DNA of 64,000 nt from contig NZ_JBLWFS010000022.1 in the NCBI RefSeq assembly GCF_048323755.1, positions 1 to 64,000 on the forward strand, written 5' to 3'. The stretch is from Alkalihalobacterium sp048323755 (GTDB lineage Bacteria > Bacillota > Bacilli > Bacillales > Bacillaceae_F). Under the pieces are notes generated by a model. That model was not told the DNA's origin, did no database searches, and was given only the letters and a program-made list of their open reading frames with translations. Positions 17,832 to 27,226 of this stretch are shown one piece after another (the stretch's first letter is position 1; each line of letters opens with the position of its first letter). The position numbers were made by a program, and so were the translations under genes.

Positions 17832-17867
17832 TAAGCTTTATTCACCAAGTTTGACCCCAACTAGATA

Positions 17868-17902
17868 ATAAAATCACCTTCTCTTTTCTGGGAGAAGGTG
17901 AT
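17868..17902 (-). terminator. Intrinsic terminator for the small minus-strand gene
   Basis: ATCACCTTCTC pairs with GAGAAGGTGAT. Read on the minus strand the stem is followed by TTTTATTATC. Confidence 0.7.
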
Positions 17903-17987
17903 AGTAGTGTACAGATAGATCGTCTCGGTCCCTAGTATAAGTTCTTACATTAACATTAACTAGGAGCAAAGTGCTATTGTTAGATTT

Positions 17988-18206
17988 TTATTTTTTCTTC
18001 TTTTTGGACGGATCGGCGCCGCTCGCTTTCCCTTTTTTTACAGCTTCAAATGTAACGTCTACATAATACTTCTCGTCCATGTTTTGAACAGTGGACACTT
18101 TAATTTTACGGCCTTTAATGGTTAAATTTTGCCCTTCAGTTGGAACCTGTTGCAGCAGCTGACATAATAACAGATCTCTTCTGTTGTAAAAATAAACATT
18201 ATACAT
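17988..18206 (-). CDS. Small conserved-type hypothetical protein with lysine-rich tail
   Basis: 72 residues beginning MYNVYFYNRRDLLLCQLLQQ, with a beta-rich middle (LTIKGRKIKVSTVQNM, YYVDVTFEAV) and a KKKKK tail. The family is not named here. The look is of a small cytosolic nucleic-acid- or ribosome-interacting protein, but no function is claimed. TAGGTGAT precedes the ATG, and a terminator follows on the same strand, supporting a real gene. Confidence 0.6.
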   Translation of the reverse strand: MYNVYFYNRRDLLLCQLLQQVPTEGQNLTIKGRKIKVSTVQNMDEKYYVDVTFEAVKKGKASGADPSKKKKK

Positions 18207-18596
18207 TTGATATCACCTATTTCATATGGGATGTGTTGCTCAGTGTGCTATATCGATTTCTTCTTATAAACTATTAGGGTTTATGCACATTTAGAACTAT
18301 AAAACGGAATACACTTTTCTTTAAATACAGAATATTCTGATGTATAGTAGAGAGGTAAATGTTTCTGCAAAAAAGTTCAAATAACCTCAATATAGTAACC
18401 AATCTTCTAATTACCACCTATCTATTCATATACTATTCTATCTAATCATTCCAGCACTTTTTCTTTCTTTCAAACTTCCTGGCCAGACAGAACTAAGTTT
18501 AGCGTCTGAGAAGATCTAATCCATAGGTTCTTCTAATATCTTGGCATTTATTTTTACTAGAAAAATAAATAATGATTTCAAAGGAGGCAGATAAGT
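18207..18596. other. Intergenic stretch without a recognised gene
   Basis: 390 bases, AT-rich, upstream of the carboxyltransferase. No T-box, riboswitch or coding region could be recognised; a pyrimidine-rich tract lies around 18400-18480. It is long enough to hold a leader RNA. Confidence 0.4.
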
Positions 18597-20153
18597 GTGA
18601 GTTGGGAACCAGAAATTAAAGAGCTACGCCAAAGAGAAGAATTAGCCCGTCAAATGGGAGGAAAGGAACGGGTAGAGAAGTATAAGTCGTATGGAAAATT
18701 GACCGTACGGGAGCGAATTGATAAGTTGCTAGATGAAAGTACGTTTCACGAAACCGGTGCGATTGCCGGGAAAGCGAAGTATGATGAAGAAGGCAATCTA
18801 ATCGATTTCACACCCGCTAATTTTATTTTAGGTACCGGTCGAATTGACGGTCGCAAAGTGGTTGTTGGCGGGGATGATTTTACGGTCCGAGGCGGGGCTG
18901 CGGATGGGGCGATTTTTGGAAAGCAAGTATATGCTGAGAGAATGGCGCATGACCTACAATTGCCGATCATTCGTCTCGTCGATGGAACTGGTGGTGGAGG
19001 AAGTGTGAAGACGTTTGATACGAGTGGCCATACGTACATTCCAGTCAACCCGGCTTGGGATTACGTGGTCGCCAATATGGAACGCGTTCCTGTTGTTGCA
19101 GCCTGTATGGGGTCGGTCGCAGGTTTAGGCGCAGCACGAGTGGCTGCTTCTCACTTTTCTGTCATGATAGAGGAAAACTCACAATTATTTGTGGCCGGAC
19201 CACCCGTCGTTAAATACGGGATGGGACAAGATTTAACGAAGGAAGAATTGGGTGGAATTCAAGTCCACCGATCAAGTGGCGCTGTAGATAATGTAGCCAA
19301 GTCAGAGGAAGATGCTTTCAGGCAAATGCGGACGTTTTTATCGTACCTTCCTTCGAATGTATGGAAGCTGCCGCCAGTAAAGGAGACAGAAGATTCACCT
19401 GAACGACGCGAAGAACGGTTGATTTCATTCATCCCGAAAAATCGTCGAGCCCCCTACAAAATACGCGAACTCTTGCCGCTCCTATTTGATCAGGACTCCA
19501 TTTTTGAGATGGGGCGCTTTTACGGTGGTGGTACAGTTACTTGCTTTGCTCGTTTGGATGGACATCCGGTCGGAGTACTTGCTCCCGATCCGTTTGTGAA
19601 TGGTGGAGGGTTAACTGCTGAGAGTTCTGAAAAACTAGAGCGTTTTGTGGACCTTTGTCAGACCTTCCATCTTCCAATCGTTAATCTTGTGGACCAACCA
19701 GGGATGGTCATTGGTCTTCCATCTGAGAAGAAAGGCACGATTCGAAAAGGTGTACGGGCGGTTTCTGCTGTTTATCAGGCAAAGGTGCCTATGATTGAAA
19801 TTATTATGCGTCGAGTGTTTGGAGTAGGTGGAGCAGGGATGAGTAACGGACATGGATTAAACCAACGATATGCATGGCCGTCTGGAGATTGGGGCTCACT
19901 TCCGGTTGAAGGCGGAGTACAGGTTGCGTATCGTCGAGAGCTCGAAGCAAGTGAGGATCCAGATGCTTTATTAAAAGACTTACTCGATCGCATGGAGTCA
20001 ATCCGATCTCCATTCCGTACTGCTGAAGCGTTTGGTGTTGAAGAGATTATTGACCCAAGGGATACAAGGCCGCTTTTGTGTGAATGGGTGAAAGATGCAT
20101 ATGAACGTCTGCCGCAACAATTGGGGATTTCTAGACATGGGATGCGACCTTGA
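18597..20153 (+). CDS. Acyl-CoA carboxylase carboxyltransferase subunit (PccB/MmdA type)
   Basis: 518 residues with the tandem crotonase-like carboxyltransferase halves. N-terminal signatures are RIDKLLDESTFHETGA, ILGTGRIDGRKVVVGGDDFT and VRGGAADGAIFGKQVYAERM. C-terminal ones are NRRAPYKIRELLPLLFD, ADPFVNGGGLTAE-type loops and QPGMVIGLPSEKKGTIRKG. It transfers carboxylate from biotin to an acyl-CoA (propionyl-, methylcrotonyl- or similar) or belongs to a decarboxylase. No biotin carboxylase or biotin carrier gene is adjacent, so its partner must be elsewhere. GTG start with AAAGGAGG ahead. Confidence 0.85.
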   Translation: MSWEPEIKELRQREELARQMGGKERVEKYKSYGKLTVRERIDKLLDESTFHETGAIAGKAKYDEEGNLIDFTPANFILGTGRIDGRKVVVGGDDFTVRGGAADGAIFGKQVYAERMAHDLQLPIIRLVDGTGGGGSVKTFDTSGHTYIPVNPAWDYVVANMERVPVVAACMGSVAGLGAARVAASHFSVMIEENSQLFVAGPPVVKYGMGQDLTKEELGGIQVHRSSGAVDNVAKSEEDAFRQMRTFLSYLPSNVWKLPPVKETEDSPERREERLISFIPKNRRAPYKIRELLPLLFDQDSIFEMGRFYGGGTVTCFARLDGHPVGVLAPDPFVNGGGLTAESSEKLERFVDLCQTFHLPIVNLVDQPGMVIGLPSEKKGTIRKGVRAVSAVYQAKVPMIEIIMRRVFGVGGAGMSNGHGLNQRYAWPSGDWGSLPVEGGVQVAYRRELEASEDPDALLKDLLDRMESIRSPFRTAEAFGVEEIIDPRDTRPLLCEWVKDAYERLPQQLGISRHGMRP

Positions 20154-20307
20154 TTTAATGTTTTAACGTAAAACCACAAGTTGTATTAAAGGATTTTCAT
20201 TATTAACCTAACAAGGAAATCTTCATTGTACTAGCCTGTCGAAACTATAAGAATTTCGGTTAGACATTACATGAATACGTTATGGTATTATTAAAGAAAG
20301 GATCATA

Positions 20308-20589
20308 ATGGTGGTGATAACTATGGGGAAAATCCTGTCTTCTGAAGAACTAATGAAGTATATCTCTAATATGAATAGTGAGAATTCTGTATTTCAGTTT
20401 TCTATTCCTGGAAAAGGGAAATTTACACTTGTTCTTCAAGAAGAAGATAAACAATCCATAAAGGTTGAAGCTGAAAAAAATCCTGAGCTGAAACTTATGT
20501 TAAAGGAAAGTATGGAGCAGTACGAAAATGGACAGGGCATGACTACTACAGAGTTATTAAGATCACTTTCCAAAAAGGACTTTATGTAA
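20308..20589 (+). CDS. Putative type II antitoxin
   Basis: 93 residues. It precedes the toxin-like gene with a one-base overlap (TAATG), as in co-translated toxin-antitoxin pairs. The N-terminal half is beta-rich (FQFSIPGKGKFTLVLQEED) and the C-terminal tail is helical and ends TTTELLRSLSKKDFM, resembling toxin-wrapping antitoxin tails. No standard DNA-binding motif is obvious, so it may be an atypical antitoxin. ATG at 20308 (GAAAGGA upstream) or 20323 could start it. Confidence 0.6.
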   Translation: MVVITMGKILSSEELMKYISNMNSENSVFQFSIPGKGKFTLVLQEEDKQSIKVEAEKNPELKLMLKESMEQYENGQGMTTTELLRSLSKKDFM

Positions 20590-20879
20590 TGCATGATCGG
20601 CATGATCGAAAAGTTATCTGGACTCCTGCTGTTATGGAAAAACTCACCTTGTTTAGAAGTGAAAGATATACGCCTGAAGAAACATTTGACTTTATTTCTC
20701 AGATTATTTTAGAAACTGAAGGTCTATTAGAGAATGATATTATTGGTAAATTTTATAATGAAGAATTTGGTAAATATAAAGGGATTTCAAGGGTAGTGGT
20801 TAAGAATTTTAGGGTTTATTACAAGTTAATTGATAAGGATGTTGTCATTTTAGCCGTCCTTTTCCCAGGTGAAAACTAA
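20589..20879 (+). CDS. Type II toxin, ParE/RelE-like (plasmid stabilisation fold)
   Basis: 96 residues. It starts VIWTPAVMEKLTLFRSERYT and ends ISRVVVKNFRVYYKLIDKDV followed by VILAVLFPGEN. This is the RelE/ParE pattern of N-terminal helices then a beta-sheet with a basic central strand (R-x-x-V-x-x-x-F-R-V-Y-Y). Such toxins cleave ribosome-bound mRNA or poison gyrase; which applies here is not evident. It is paired with the upstream gene and closed by a terminator. Confidence 0.72.
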   Translation: MHDRHDRKVIWTPAVMEKLTLFRSERYTPEETFDFISQIILETEGLLENDIIGKFYNEEFGKYKGISRVVVKNFRVYYKLIDKDVVILAVLFPGEN

Positions 20880-20897
20880 ATAGGCAGAAGAATACAT

Positions 20898-20941
20898 AAC
20901 CCAACCCATGAAAAGGATTACTCCTCATGGGTTGGGTTTAT
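20898..20941 (+). terminator. Bidirectional intrinsic terminator
   Basis: AACCCAACCCATGA pairs with TCATGGGTTGGGTT, a 14-bp stem. It lies between the toxin-antitoxin pair and the convergent M20 gene. Confidence 0.88.
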
Positions 20942-21020
20942 TGTGTTATTTGAAGTATTTATCAATTTTTCCCAAAACACTAGAACTAGCTCTGGTTTAA
21001 CTCACTTTACTAAACACCAT

Positions 21021-22316
21021 CTATTCATTCGCTAGCTTCCATAAAACATCCTTCATCACCGCAACACCATCTACGCAATCCGATAAGTACGTAAATTCTT
21101 CGGGTGAATGACTTTTTCCGTTCACACTTGGAACGAAGATCATCCCAGCCGGAACATACTTTCCAACAATCATCGCGTCATGCCCAGCGCCGCTCACTAG
21201 ATGGCGGTAGGGGAGATCGTGATTGATGGCGGCCTGTTTAATATACGTCTGAATGTTTTCAGGTACAGGGACCGGCGGGATATTGGTTGGATTTTCGTGA
21301 TGCACGGTTAAGCCTCGTTTTTCAGCGATTTCATGTGCTTTTGCAACGATTCGCTCGTTCAGCTCAGCCAAGGTATCGGTGTGAATGTCTCTCGCATCAA
21401 CATTGACCGCTGTTTTCCCGGCGATGACATTAGTCCCATTCGGGTAGACGTACATTTTACCGACGGTTGCTACCGCGGTTTCATTCATTTGTCTCGGAAG
21501 TTTTTCAACTTCAAGAATGAACTCAGCTGCACCCGTCACGGTATCTTTTCGCATATGCATCGGCGTATTTCCGGCATGGTCGGTTTCACCGTAAAACGTA
21601 AAGGTGTGCCAAGATGGACCGGCAATCCCCGTCACGATTCCGATCGTTTCTTCATTTAATTCTAATTGTTTTCCTTGCTCGATATGTAACTCTAAAAAGG
21701 CGTAAATGTCTTCGGCTTTTCTAGGTTTTTGCTCAATGTTTTCCGGGGTCAACCCTTGTTGGCGCATCGCTTCAGCAACCGTTATGCCATCATCATCATG
21801 ATGAGCCTCTAATTCATGATAGGTAACTTCGCCCATCATTGCGCGACTTCCAAAGATCCCATTTTTAAAGCGAGAGCCTTCCTCATTGACGAAAATCACG
21901 AATTCAATCGAACGTTTCGGTTTTTCTTTTTGTTGGATCATCGCTTCAATCGCCATTAGAGAACTTAAGCAACCTAAAGGACCATCGAACGCACCGCCAT
22001 TAGGGACACTATCGATATGCGAACCTGTCATGACGACGGGCAACTCAGGTTCAGTTCCTTCATATCGGGCGAATAGATTGCCTGCCGTATCTTCAGTAAC
22101 GGTTAGACCTGCTTCACGGATCCATTTTTTAAATAATTCTTTTGCTTGTTTTTCCTCATCCGTATAGACAAAGCGGGTTACACCGCCATCAGAGGTTTTT
22201 CCGATGGCAGCTAACTCATCTAAGCGATCCGTTAACACTTTGGGATCAATCGCTGGGTAAGTCTTACATTTTTCTACATCTTGTAATAATCGTTCTTTTG
22301 AAAAAACGTTAGTCAA
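21021..22316 (-). CDS. M20-family amidase (hydantoinase/carbamoylase type)
   Basis: 431 residues. Metal-site motifs are MTGSHIDSVPNGGAFDGPLG (His and bridging Asp), FVNEEGSRFKNGIFGSRAM (Glu pair) and C-terminal SGAGHDAMIVGK. This is the N-carbamoyl-L-amino-acid hydrolase / allantoate amidohydrolase / YlmB group of zinc or manganese amidases. Those enzymes split a carbamoyl, formyl or acyl amide; the exact one is not determinable. It lies directly downstream of, and co-directional with, the AbgT transporter. TTG start with AAAGGAG ahead. Confidence 0.82.
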   Translation of the reverse strand: MTNVFSKERLLQDVEKCKTYPAIDPKVLTDRLDELAAIGKTSDGGVTRFVYTDEEKQAKELFKKWIREAGLTVTEDTAGNLFARYEGTEPELPVVMTGSHIDSVPNGGAFDGPLGCLSSLMAIEAMIQQKEKPKRSIEFVIFVNEEGSRFKNGIFGSRAMMGEVTYHELEAHHDDDGITVAEAMRQQGLTPENIEQKPRKAEDIYAFLELHIEQGKQLELNEETIGIVTGIAGPSWHTFTFYGETDHAGNTPMHMRKDTVTGAAEFILEVEKLPRQMNETAVATVGKMYVYPNGTNVIAGKTAVNVDARDIHTDTLAELNERIVAKAHEIAEKRGLTVHHENPTNIPPVPVPENIQTYIKQAAINHDLPYRHLVSGAGHDAMIVGKYVPAGMIFVPSVNGKSHSPEEFTYLSDCVDGVAVMKDVLWKLANE

Positions 22317-22333
22317 ACTATGTCACTCCTTTA

Positions 22334-23875
22334 TTATGGTAAATAAATGCCACTTCCAGGTCCCAACGGTAAGCCAAGGAAGTACCAGAAGACGAAAAAG
22401 ACGATCCATGCTAATCCAAATAATATACTGTATGGAAGCATCACTGCAATTAAAGAGCCTAGACCTAGATTTTTATCGTAACGACGAGCTAATGCAAGTA
22501 AGATCGCAAAATACGCAAACATCGGTGTGATCGGGTTTGTAATTGAGTCCCCAATACGATATGCAAGTTGTGTAAATGCTGGATCGTAGCCTAATAACAT
22601 AAACATCGGGACGAAGACCGGTCCAAGAATCGCCCATTTTGCAGACGAACTTCCGATAAATAAATTCAATGTCGCACTAATAAGTATAAAGCCAATTAAT
22701 AATGGAATGCCGGTAAAGTTCATACTCTTCAAGAAATCAGCGCCGGTGATGGCTAGGATAATTCCTAAGTTACTCCAGTTAAAATAAGAAATAAATTGAG
22801 CAGCGAAGAAGGCTAAGATAATGTACATTCCCATCGTACTCATACTTTTAGCCATCGTATCGGCAACATCTTTATCATTACGAATCACTTTTGTGATCAT
22901 ACCATACACCAAAGCAGGAAATAAGAATAAGCCCATGATAATCGGTACAAGTGAGCTCATAAATGGTGAAATAATAATGCCACCATCTTCAGCGCGTAAT
23001 GCACCGTTTGTTGGAACGATCAGTAAAGCAATAACGGCTAAGTATACTAAAGTAGTGACTCCTGCCCATTTTAAACCTTTATTTTCTACAGCCGTTAATT
23101 GTTCTAACTTCATTTGTGGTCCTGTATATGTACCAAGACGTGGTTCGACGATTTTATCCGTAATCCAAACGGCTAACGGGATAATGATAACCGCTGATGC
23201 CGCTAAGAAATAATAGTTCATCGCTGGATTGGCGATAAATGTGGGGTCAATAATTCGCCCTGCTTCTTGTGTAAAGCCAGCTAATAGGGCATCAAGCATG
23301 TTTACGATCAAGTTGGCACTAAATCCACCCGCAACCGCTGCGTACGCTGCCACCATTCCGGCAATCGGATGACGTCCAACACTCATAAAGACGAGAGCGG
23401 CAATTGGAGGAAGGACGATAAATCCAGCGTCACCGGCCATATTCGCTAAAATACCAGCAAACACAATGGAGATCGTAATGAGAGCTTTCGGCGAGCCTAA
23501 CACAACTTTCTTTAATAAAGCAGAAATGAGTCCAACACCTTCAGCAACACCAACACCGATCATCGTCACGAGGACAAGTCCGAGTGGAGGGAATTGAGCA
23601 AAGTTACTGACCATTTTCGTCATGATCATTTGAATTCCTTCTTTGGTCATTAAGCTAATGGCGGCTACCGTTTCTCCTGTCGCTGGATTGACAACACTAA
23701 CTCCTGCCATCGCTGCAAAATGAGAAGCAATAATAACAAGTAATGCAAAAATGATGAATAATGTCACCGGGTCTGGAAGTTTGTTACCAATACGTTCGAT
23801 GAAGTTTAAGAACATATGAAACAATCCAGATTTTTTTTGATTTGGAACCTTTGGCTCTACGTTCGGTTGTCCCAT
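22334..23875 (-). CDS. AbgT-family transporter (p-aminobenzoyl-glutamate type)
   Basis: About 513 residues with roughly 11-13 membrane helices. AbgT features are FLNFIERIGNKLPDPVTLFI, GAVENKGL-like linkers, MAGDAGFIVLPPIAALVF, ANLIVNMLDALLAG, NLFIGSSSAKWAILGPVF and IGDSITNPITPMFAYFAILL. Known members import p-aminobenzoyl-glutamate or export sulphonamides using ion gradients. The start at 23875 is set by AAAGGGGGAG. A longer frame to 24046 adds an AT-rich, unconserved-looking stretch. Divergent from an AbgA/B-like peptidase and followed by the M20 amidase. Confidence 0.86.
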   Translation of the reverse strand: MGQPNVEPKVPNQKKSGLFHMFLNFIERIGNKLPDPVTLFIIFALLVIIASHFAAMAGVSVVNPATGETVAAISLMTKEGIQMIMTKMVSNFAQFPPLGLVLVTMIGVGVAEGVGLISALLKKVVLGSPKALITISIVFAGILANMAGDAGFIVLPPIAALVFMSVGRHPIAGMVAAYAAVAGGFSANLIVNMLDALLAGFTQEAGRIIDPTFIANPAMNYYFLAASAVIIIPLAVWITDKIVEPRLGTYTGPQMKLEQLTAVENKGLKWAGVTTLVYLAVIALLIVPTNGALRAEDGGIIISPFMSSLVPIIMGLFLFPALVYGMITKVIRNDKDVADTMAKSMSTMGMYIILAFFAAQFISYFNWSNLGIILAITGADFLKSMNFTGIPLLIGFILISATLNLFIGSSSAKWAILGPVFVPMFMLLGYDPAFTQLAYRIGDSITNPITPMFAYFAILLALARRYDKNLGLGSLIAVMLPYSILFGLAWIVFFVFWYFLGLPLGPGSGIYLP

Positions 23876-23911
23876 TAAAACTCCCCCTTTAAGAATATTC
23901 TGATTATTATA

Positions 23912-24071
23912 TTTTTTGTGATGCTTTTGATTGTACATAAAAATAGTATAGTAGTGTAACAAAAAATGATTAAGTTTTTTGTGATAACCCACAAAAGTAT
24001 ATTGTAAAAATATGTTCGTTAACAAATTCAAGTGAAGAATATTCAAAAAAGTAGTTACATTTCACAAAAAT
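23912..24071. promoter_or_regulatory. Candidate operator region (TTTTGTG / CACAAAA sites)
   Basis: The divergent intergenic region holds TTTTTTGTG at 23912, a perfect inverted repeat TTTTGTG-N6-CACAAAA at 23977-23996, and TTTCACAAAAAT near 24060. The repeated motif suggests binding sites for the PucR/CdaR-like regulator encoded at 25379, controlling both directions. Two GAATATTC palindromes lie nearby. Confidence 0.5.
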
Positions 24072-24168
24072 ATCTACTATAATTTAGTGAAACGAAACAT
24101 AGATCTACATATCTATTAAATTGTATAATCATTCAGAAAATATATAAATATAGAATGAGGGATGTTAA

Positions 24169-25410
24169 TTGAGTACGAAACTATTAGATCGATTAGAAGA
24201 GTTATACCCTGAAATGGTAGAGCTAAGAAGATACTTACACGAAAATCCTGAGCTTTCATTTGAAGAAGTAAAAACACCAATCATGATCGCTGAATACCTA
24301 GAAGAGTTAGGAATTGAAGTGAAACGTGGTGTTGGAGGCCGTGGGGTTGTCGGTTGGATTCGTGGTGGGAAACCGGGTAAAACGATTGCCGTTCGTGCCG
24401 ATTTTGATGCATTACCGATTCAAGAAGAAACGGATGTGCCTTACCAATCAAAAATACCTGGGGTCATGCATGCATGTGGGCACGATGCGCACACGGCTAC
24501 TTTAGTTGGAATTGCAAAAGCGTTATCGGAAAATCGTCACGAGCTTAGCGGGAATGTCGTTCTCATTCATCAATTCGCCGAAGAGTTATCACCTGGAGGA
24601 GCGAAGCCAATGATCGAAGACGGCTGTTTAGATGGAGTTGATGCGATCTTTGGTACTCATATTTGGTCAACGATGCCAGTTGGCGAAGTGTCGTATTGCT
24701 CAGGACCAGTAATGGCAGCAGCTGATGCGTTTGATATCGAAATTATTGGAAAAGGGGGTCACGGTGCCGCGCCACATGAGACAATCGACTCCATTGTCGT
24801 TGCCTCACAATTTGTAACGAGCATTCAACAAATTGTCAGCCGAAACATGGACCCGTTAAAATCAGCTGTCATTAGTGTCGGTTCCTTCCATGCTGGAAAT
24901 GCGTTTAACGTAATCGCAGACAAAGTGAAGCTAAATGGAACGGTGCGAACATTTGATCCAGCAGTCCAAGATGAAATTATTGAGAAACTGGAGCGACATT
25001 TAAAAGGTGTTTGTGAGGCATCTGGAGCAACGTATAAATTTGAGTATCGAAAAGGGTACCCAGCCGTTGTCAATCATGAAGCGGAAACGAATCATCTGGC
25101 TCAAGTGGCGAAAACAATTGTCGGTGAAGAGAATGTTAAAAAAATGGCGCCAATGATGGGTGGAGAAGACTTTGCCTACTACCTACAGAAGGTACCAGGT
25201 ACCTTTTTCTTTACGGGGGCAGGAAATGAGGCGGAAGGGATCGTCTACCCGCACCATCATCCGAAGTTTAATCTTGATGAAAAATCAATGCTGATTGCCG
25301 CGAAAGTTTTAACAAAAGCAGTGATCGAATATATGGAAGATGGAACAAACGGCAACGGAAGAGAAGAGGGAAGTACGAATGAAAGAGACGTTAAGCAGAA
25401 AACAACTTAA
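24169..25410 (+). CDS. M20 amidohydrolase (AbgA/AbgB, aminoacylase-like)
   Basis: 413 residues. It contains MVELRRYLHENPELSFEEVK, ADFDALPIQEET, MHACGHDAHTATLVG near residue 101 (metal ligands Cys/His/Asp/His), HQFAEELSPGGAKPMIEDG and GAPHETIDS-like dimerisation motifs, ending MMGGEDFAYYLQKVPG. These are features of carboxypeptidase Ss1/IAA-amino acid hydrolase relatives that split N-acyl amino acids or p-aminobenzoyl-glutamate. TTG start. The C-terminus extends 32 bases into the regulator gene. With AbgT it forms an import-and-hydrolyse pair. Confidence 0.85.
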   Translation: MSTKLLDRLEELYPEMVELRRYLHENPELSFEEVKTPIMIAEYLEELGIEVKRGVGGRGVVGWIRGGKPGKTIAVRADFDALPIQEETDVPYQSKIPGVMHACGHDAHTATLVGIAKALSENRHELSGNVVLIHQFAEELSPGGAKPMIEDGCLDGVDAIFGTHIWSTMPVGEVSYCSGPVMAAADAFDIEIIGKGGHGAAPHETIDSIVVASQFVTSIQQIVSRNMDPLKSAVISVGSFHAGNAFNVIADKVKLNGTVRTFDPAVQDEIIEKLERHLKGVCEASGATYKFEYRKGYPAVVNHEAETNHLAQVAKTIVGEENVKKMAPMMGGEDFAYYLQKVPGTFFFTGAGNEAEGIVYPHHHPKFNLDEKSMLIAAKVLTKAVIEYMEDGTNGNGREEGSTNERDVKQKTT

Positions 25411-27226
25411 ACTCTTAATGGAAGTGTCTAATGTATTAAACTCTTCATTAAACATCGTCGATACGATCGATTCCATTATGCGCGAAACGATCAACGCGAT
25501 CGATGCAGCTGACGGTGGCGTCCTCTTCTTGTACGATGAAAAAGAAGAAGTACTCGTAGCAAAATCCGCGCAAGGATTTGAACAGAAGATTGTTGGTAAT
25601 GTGAAGCTAAAGCCAGGAGAATCAATGACTGGCTTAGCTTTTCTTGCTAAAAATTGTCTTATTTTCCCTACACAAGAACAAGTGAGAAAAACGATTGCCT
25701 CGCTGAGTGGTGATAATTTTGCTCAACTGGAAAGTTCCATTCCTAATTTTCCTTATTCTGCGATATGTTCGCCGATTATTCGAAATGGTAAATCAATCGG
25801 TGTGATCACGTTAGATTGCTTTCATTCCGAACACCATTTCACTCAGGAAGATATTAATCTATTAGAAGCAATCTCGCATCAAGCAGCGGTTGCACTGGAA
25901 AAAGCCAATTTGTATCAAGAAAAAGAAACCCATTTAACGAAACTGCAAACGTTAAATGAAAAGATGACAGAACAAAACGAAGTACTGACAAGGTCAATCG
26001 ATATTCATACAAGCTTAACGGATCTTGTTCTAAAAGGGGAAGGTCTTAACTCGATTATTCAATATATTTATGACAACATTGGATATGATGCGATTCTGTT
26101 GAATGAGTTTGGACAAGTCCTCGCGAGCACGGTCGAGTCTCCTTTTACATATGACCAGGTTTATCACATTTTAACTGTAGCTGAACAATCTAGAAAGAAG
26201 GTCATCGCTAGTCGACCTCTTAAAATGAACTGTTCGAACGGGAATGAATTGTCCGTATTTATTTTTCATATTGGGTCCGCCGAGCGAAATCTTGGGGTTT
26301 TAACGATCCTTGCTGACAGCCATATTAGTAAAATGATCATAGCTGCGCTCGGTCATGCATGTACCGTTATTTCATTGGAGATTTTAAAAAACCATGCGAT
26401 ATTTGATACTGAACAATCATTAAAAGGGGAATTTATCGACGAATTGCTATCGGATCGTCTCGATGACACCTTTTACCAACGAGCGAAGCATTTACGGTTA
26501 ACCAATGATAGTCATTACAGTTCAGTTGTTTTTTCATTTGAAGAGTTAACGCCTACTGATAAGCGCGTGGTAAATTTGAAACGGCAGTTTGTTGATTTTA
26601 TCCAACAATACATCTCACAACATTTTACGAACGGAATGGCGGTTTTAAGAGGAGATCAAGTTGTCGTTATTTTATCGTTCGAAGACCAAGTATCTAAAGC
26701 CGCGCGTGATTTTGCTCAAGGGGAACTGATTGCGTATGTAAAAAATCTCATCCTCTTTAAACATTGGAATGTTCAGATCATCACCGGAGTCGGAAGGTAT
26801 TACGACAGTCTTGAAAAAGCGAAAAAAGCAATTAATGAAGCTTTGAAATGTATTCAATTCATTAAAAGTTACGGGCTAAAATTAGATGTGCTGAAATACA
26901 AAGACTTAGGCGTCCAACGTCTTTTATTGCAAAATTCTAAAGAAGAACTGCAGGATTATGTAAACGAAACGTTAGGGCCCTTACTTACATACGAGTCTAC
27001 GAAACGAAGTGAACTATTAGAAACATTAATTCTATACCTCGACCATAATCAAAATTTAAAGCAAACGGCCGAAGCGATGCATGTCCATTTAAATACGTTA
27101 TCCTACAGGCTGAAGCGAGCCGAGAAAATTCTCGATACCGACTTCTCGGACAGCCGCCAATTTCTTGATATACATATGGCATTGAATTTATATCAGTATT
27201 TGGATAGAGGGGAAAGGAAATCATAG
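25379..27226 (+). CDS. GAF-containing PucR/CdaR-family transcriptional regulator
   Basis: About 615 residues. An N-terminal GAF domain (about 15-175; ICSPIIRNGKSIGVITLDCF, then EAISHQAAVALEKANLYQE) leads into a coiled linker. A middle GGDEF-like/PucR-type region follows (VQIITGVGRYYDSLEKAKKA). The C-terminal helix-turn-helix is QNLKQTAEAMHVHLNTLSYR with LKRAEKIL. PucR/CdaR proteins activate catabolic genes when their sensor binds the substrate. The ATG at 25379 lies inside the end of the M20 gene and has AGAGGGAAG ahead, implying translational coupling; it is therefore the likely local activator. Confidence 0.84.
   Translation: MKETLSRKQLKLLMEVSNVLNSSLNIVDTIDSIMRETINAIDAADGGVLFLYDEKEEVLVAKSAQGFEQKIVGNVKLKPGESMTGLAFLAKNCLIFPTQEQVRKTIASLSGDNFAQLESSIPNFPYSAICSPIIRNGKSIGVITLDCFHSEHHFTQEDINLLEAISHQAAVALEKANLYQEKETHLTKLQTLNEKMTEQNEVLTRSIDIHTSLTDLVLKGEGLNSIIQYIYDNIGYDAILLNEFGQVLASTVESPFTYDQVYHILTVAEQSRKKVIASRPLKMNCSNGNELSVFIFHIGSAERNLGVLTILADSHISKMIIAALGHACTVISLEILKNHAIFDTEQSLKGEFIDELLSDRLDDTFYQRAKHLRLTNDSHYSSVVFSFEELTPTDKRVVNLKRQFVDFIQQYISQHFTNGMAVLRGDQVVVILSFEDQVSKAARDFAQGELIAYVKNLILFKHWNVQIITGVGRYYDSLEKAKKAINEALKCIQFIKSYGLKLDVLKYKDLGVQRLLLQNSKEELQDYVNETLGPLLTYESTKRSELLETLILYLDHNQNLKQTAEAMHVHLNTLSYRLKRAEKILDTDFSDSRQFLDIHMALNLYQYLDRGERKS

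Noticed and set aside
18207..18596. Possible T-box or other leader before the carboxyltransferase
   Set aside because: No T-box (TGGNACCGCG-like) sequence, specifier stem or terminator was found.
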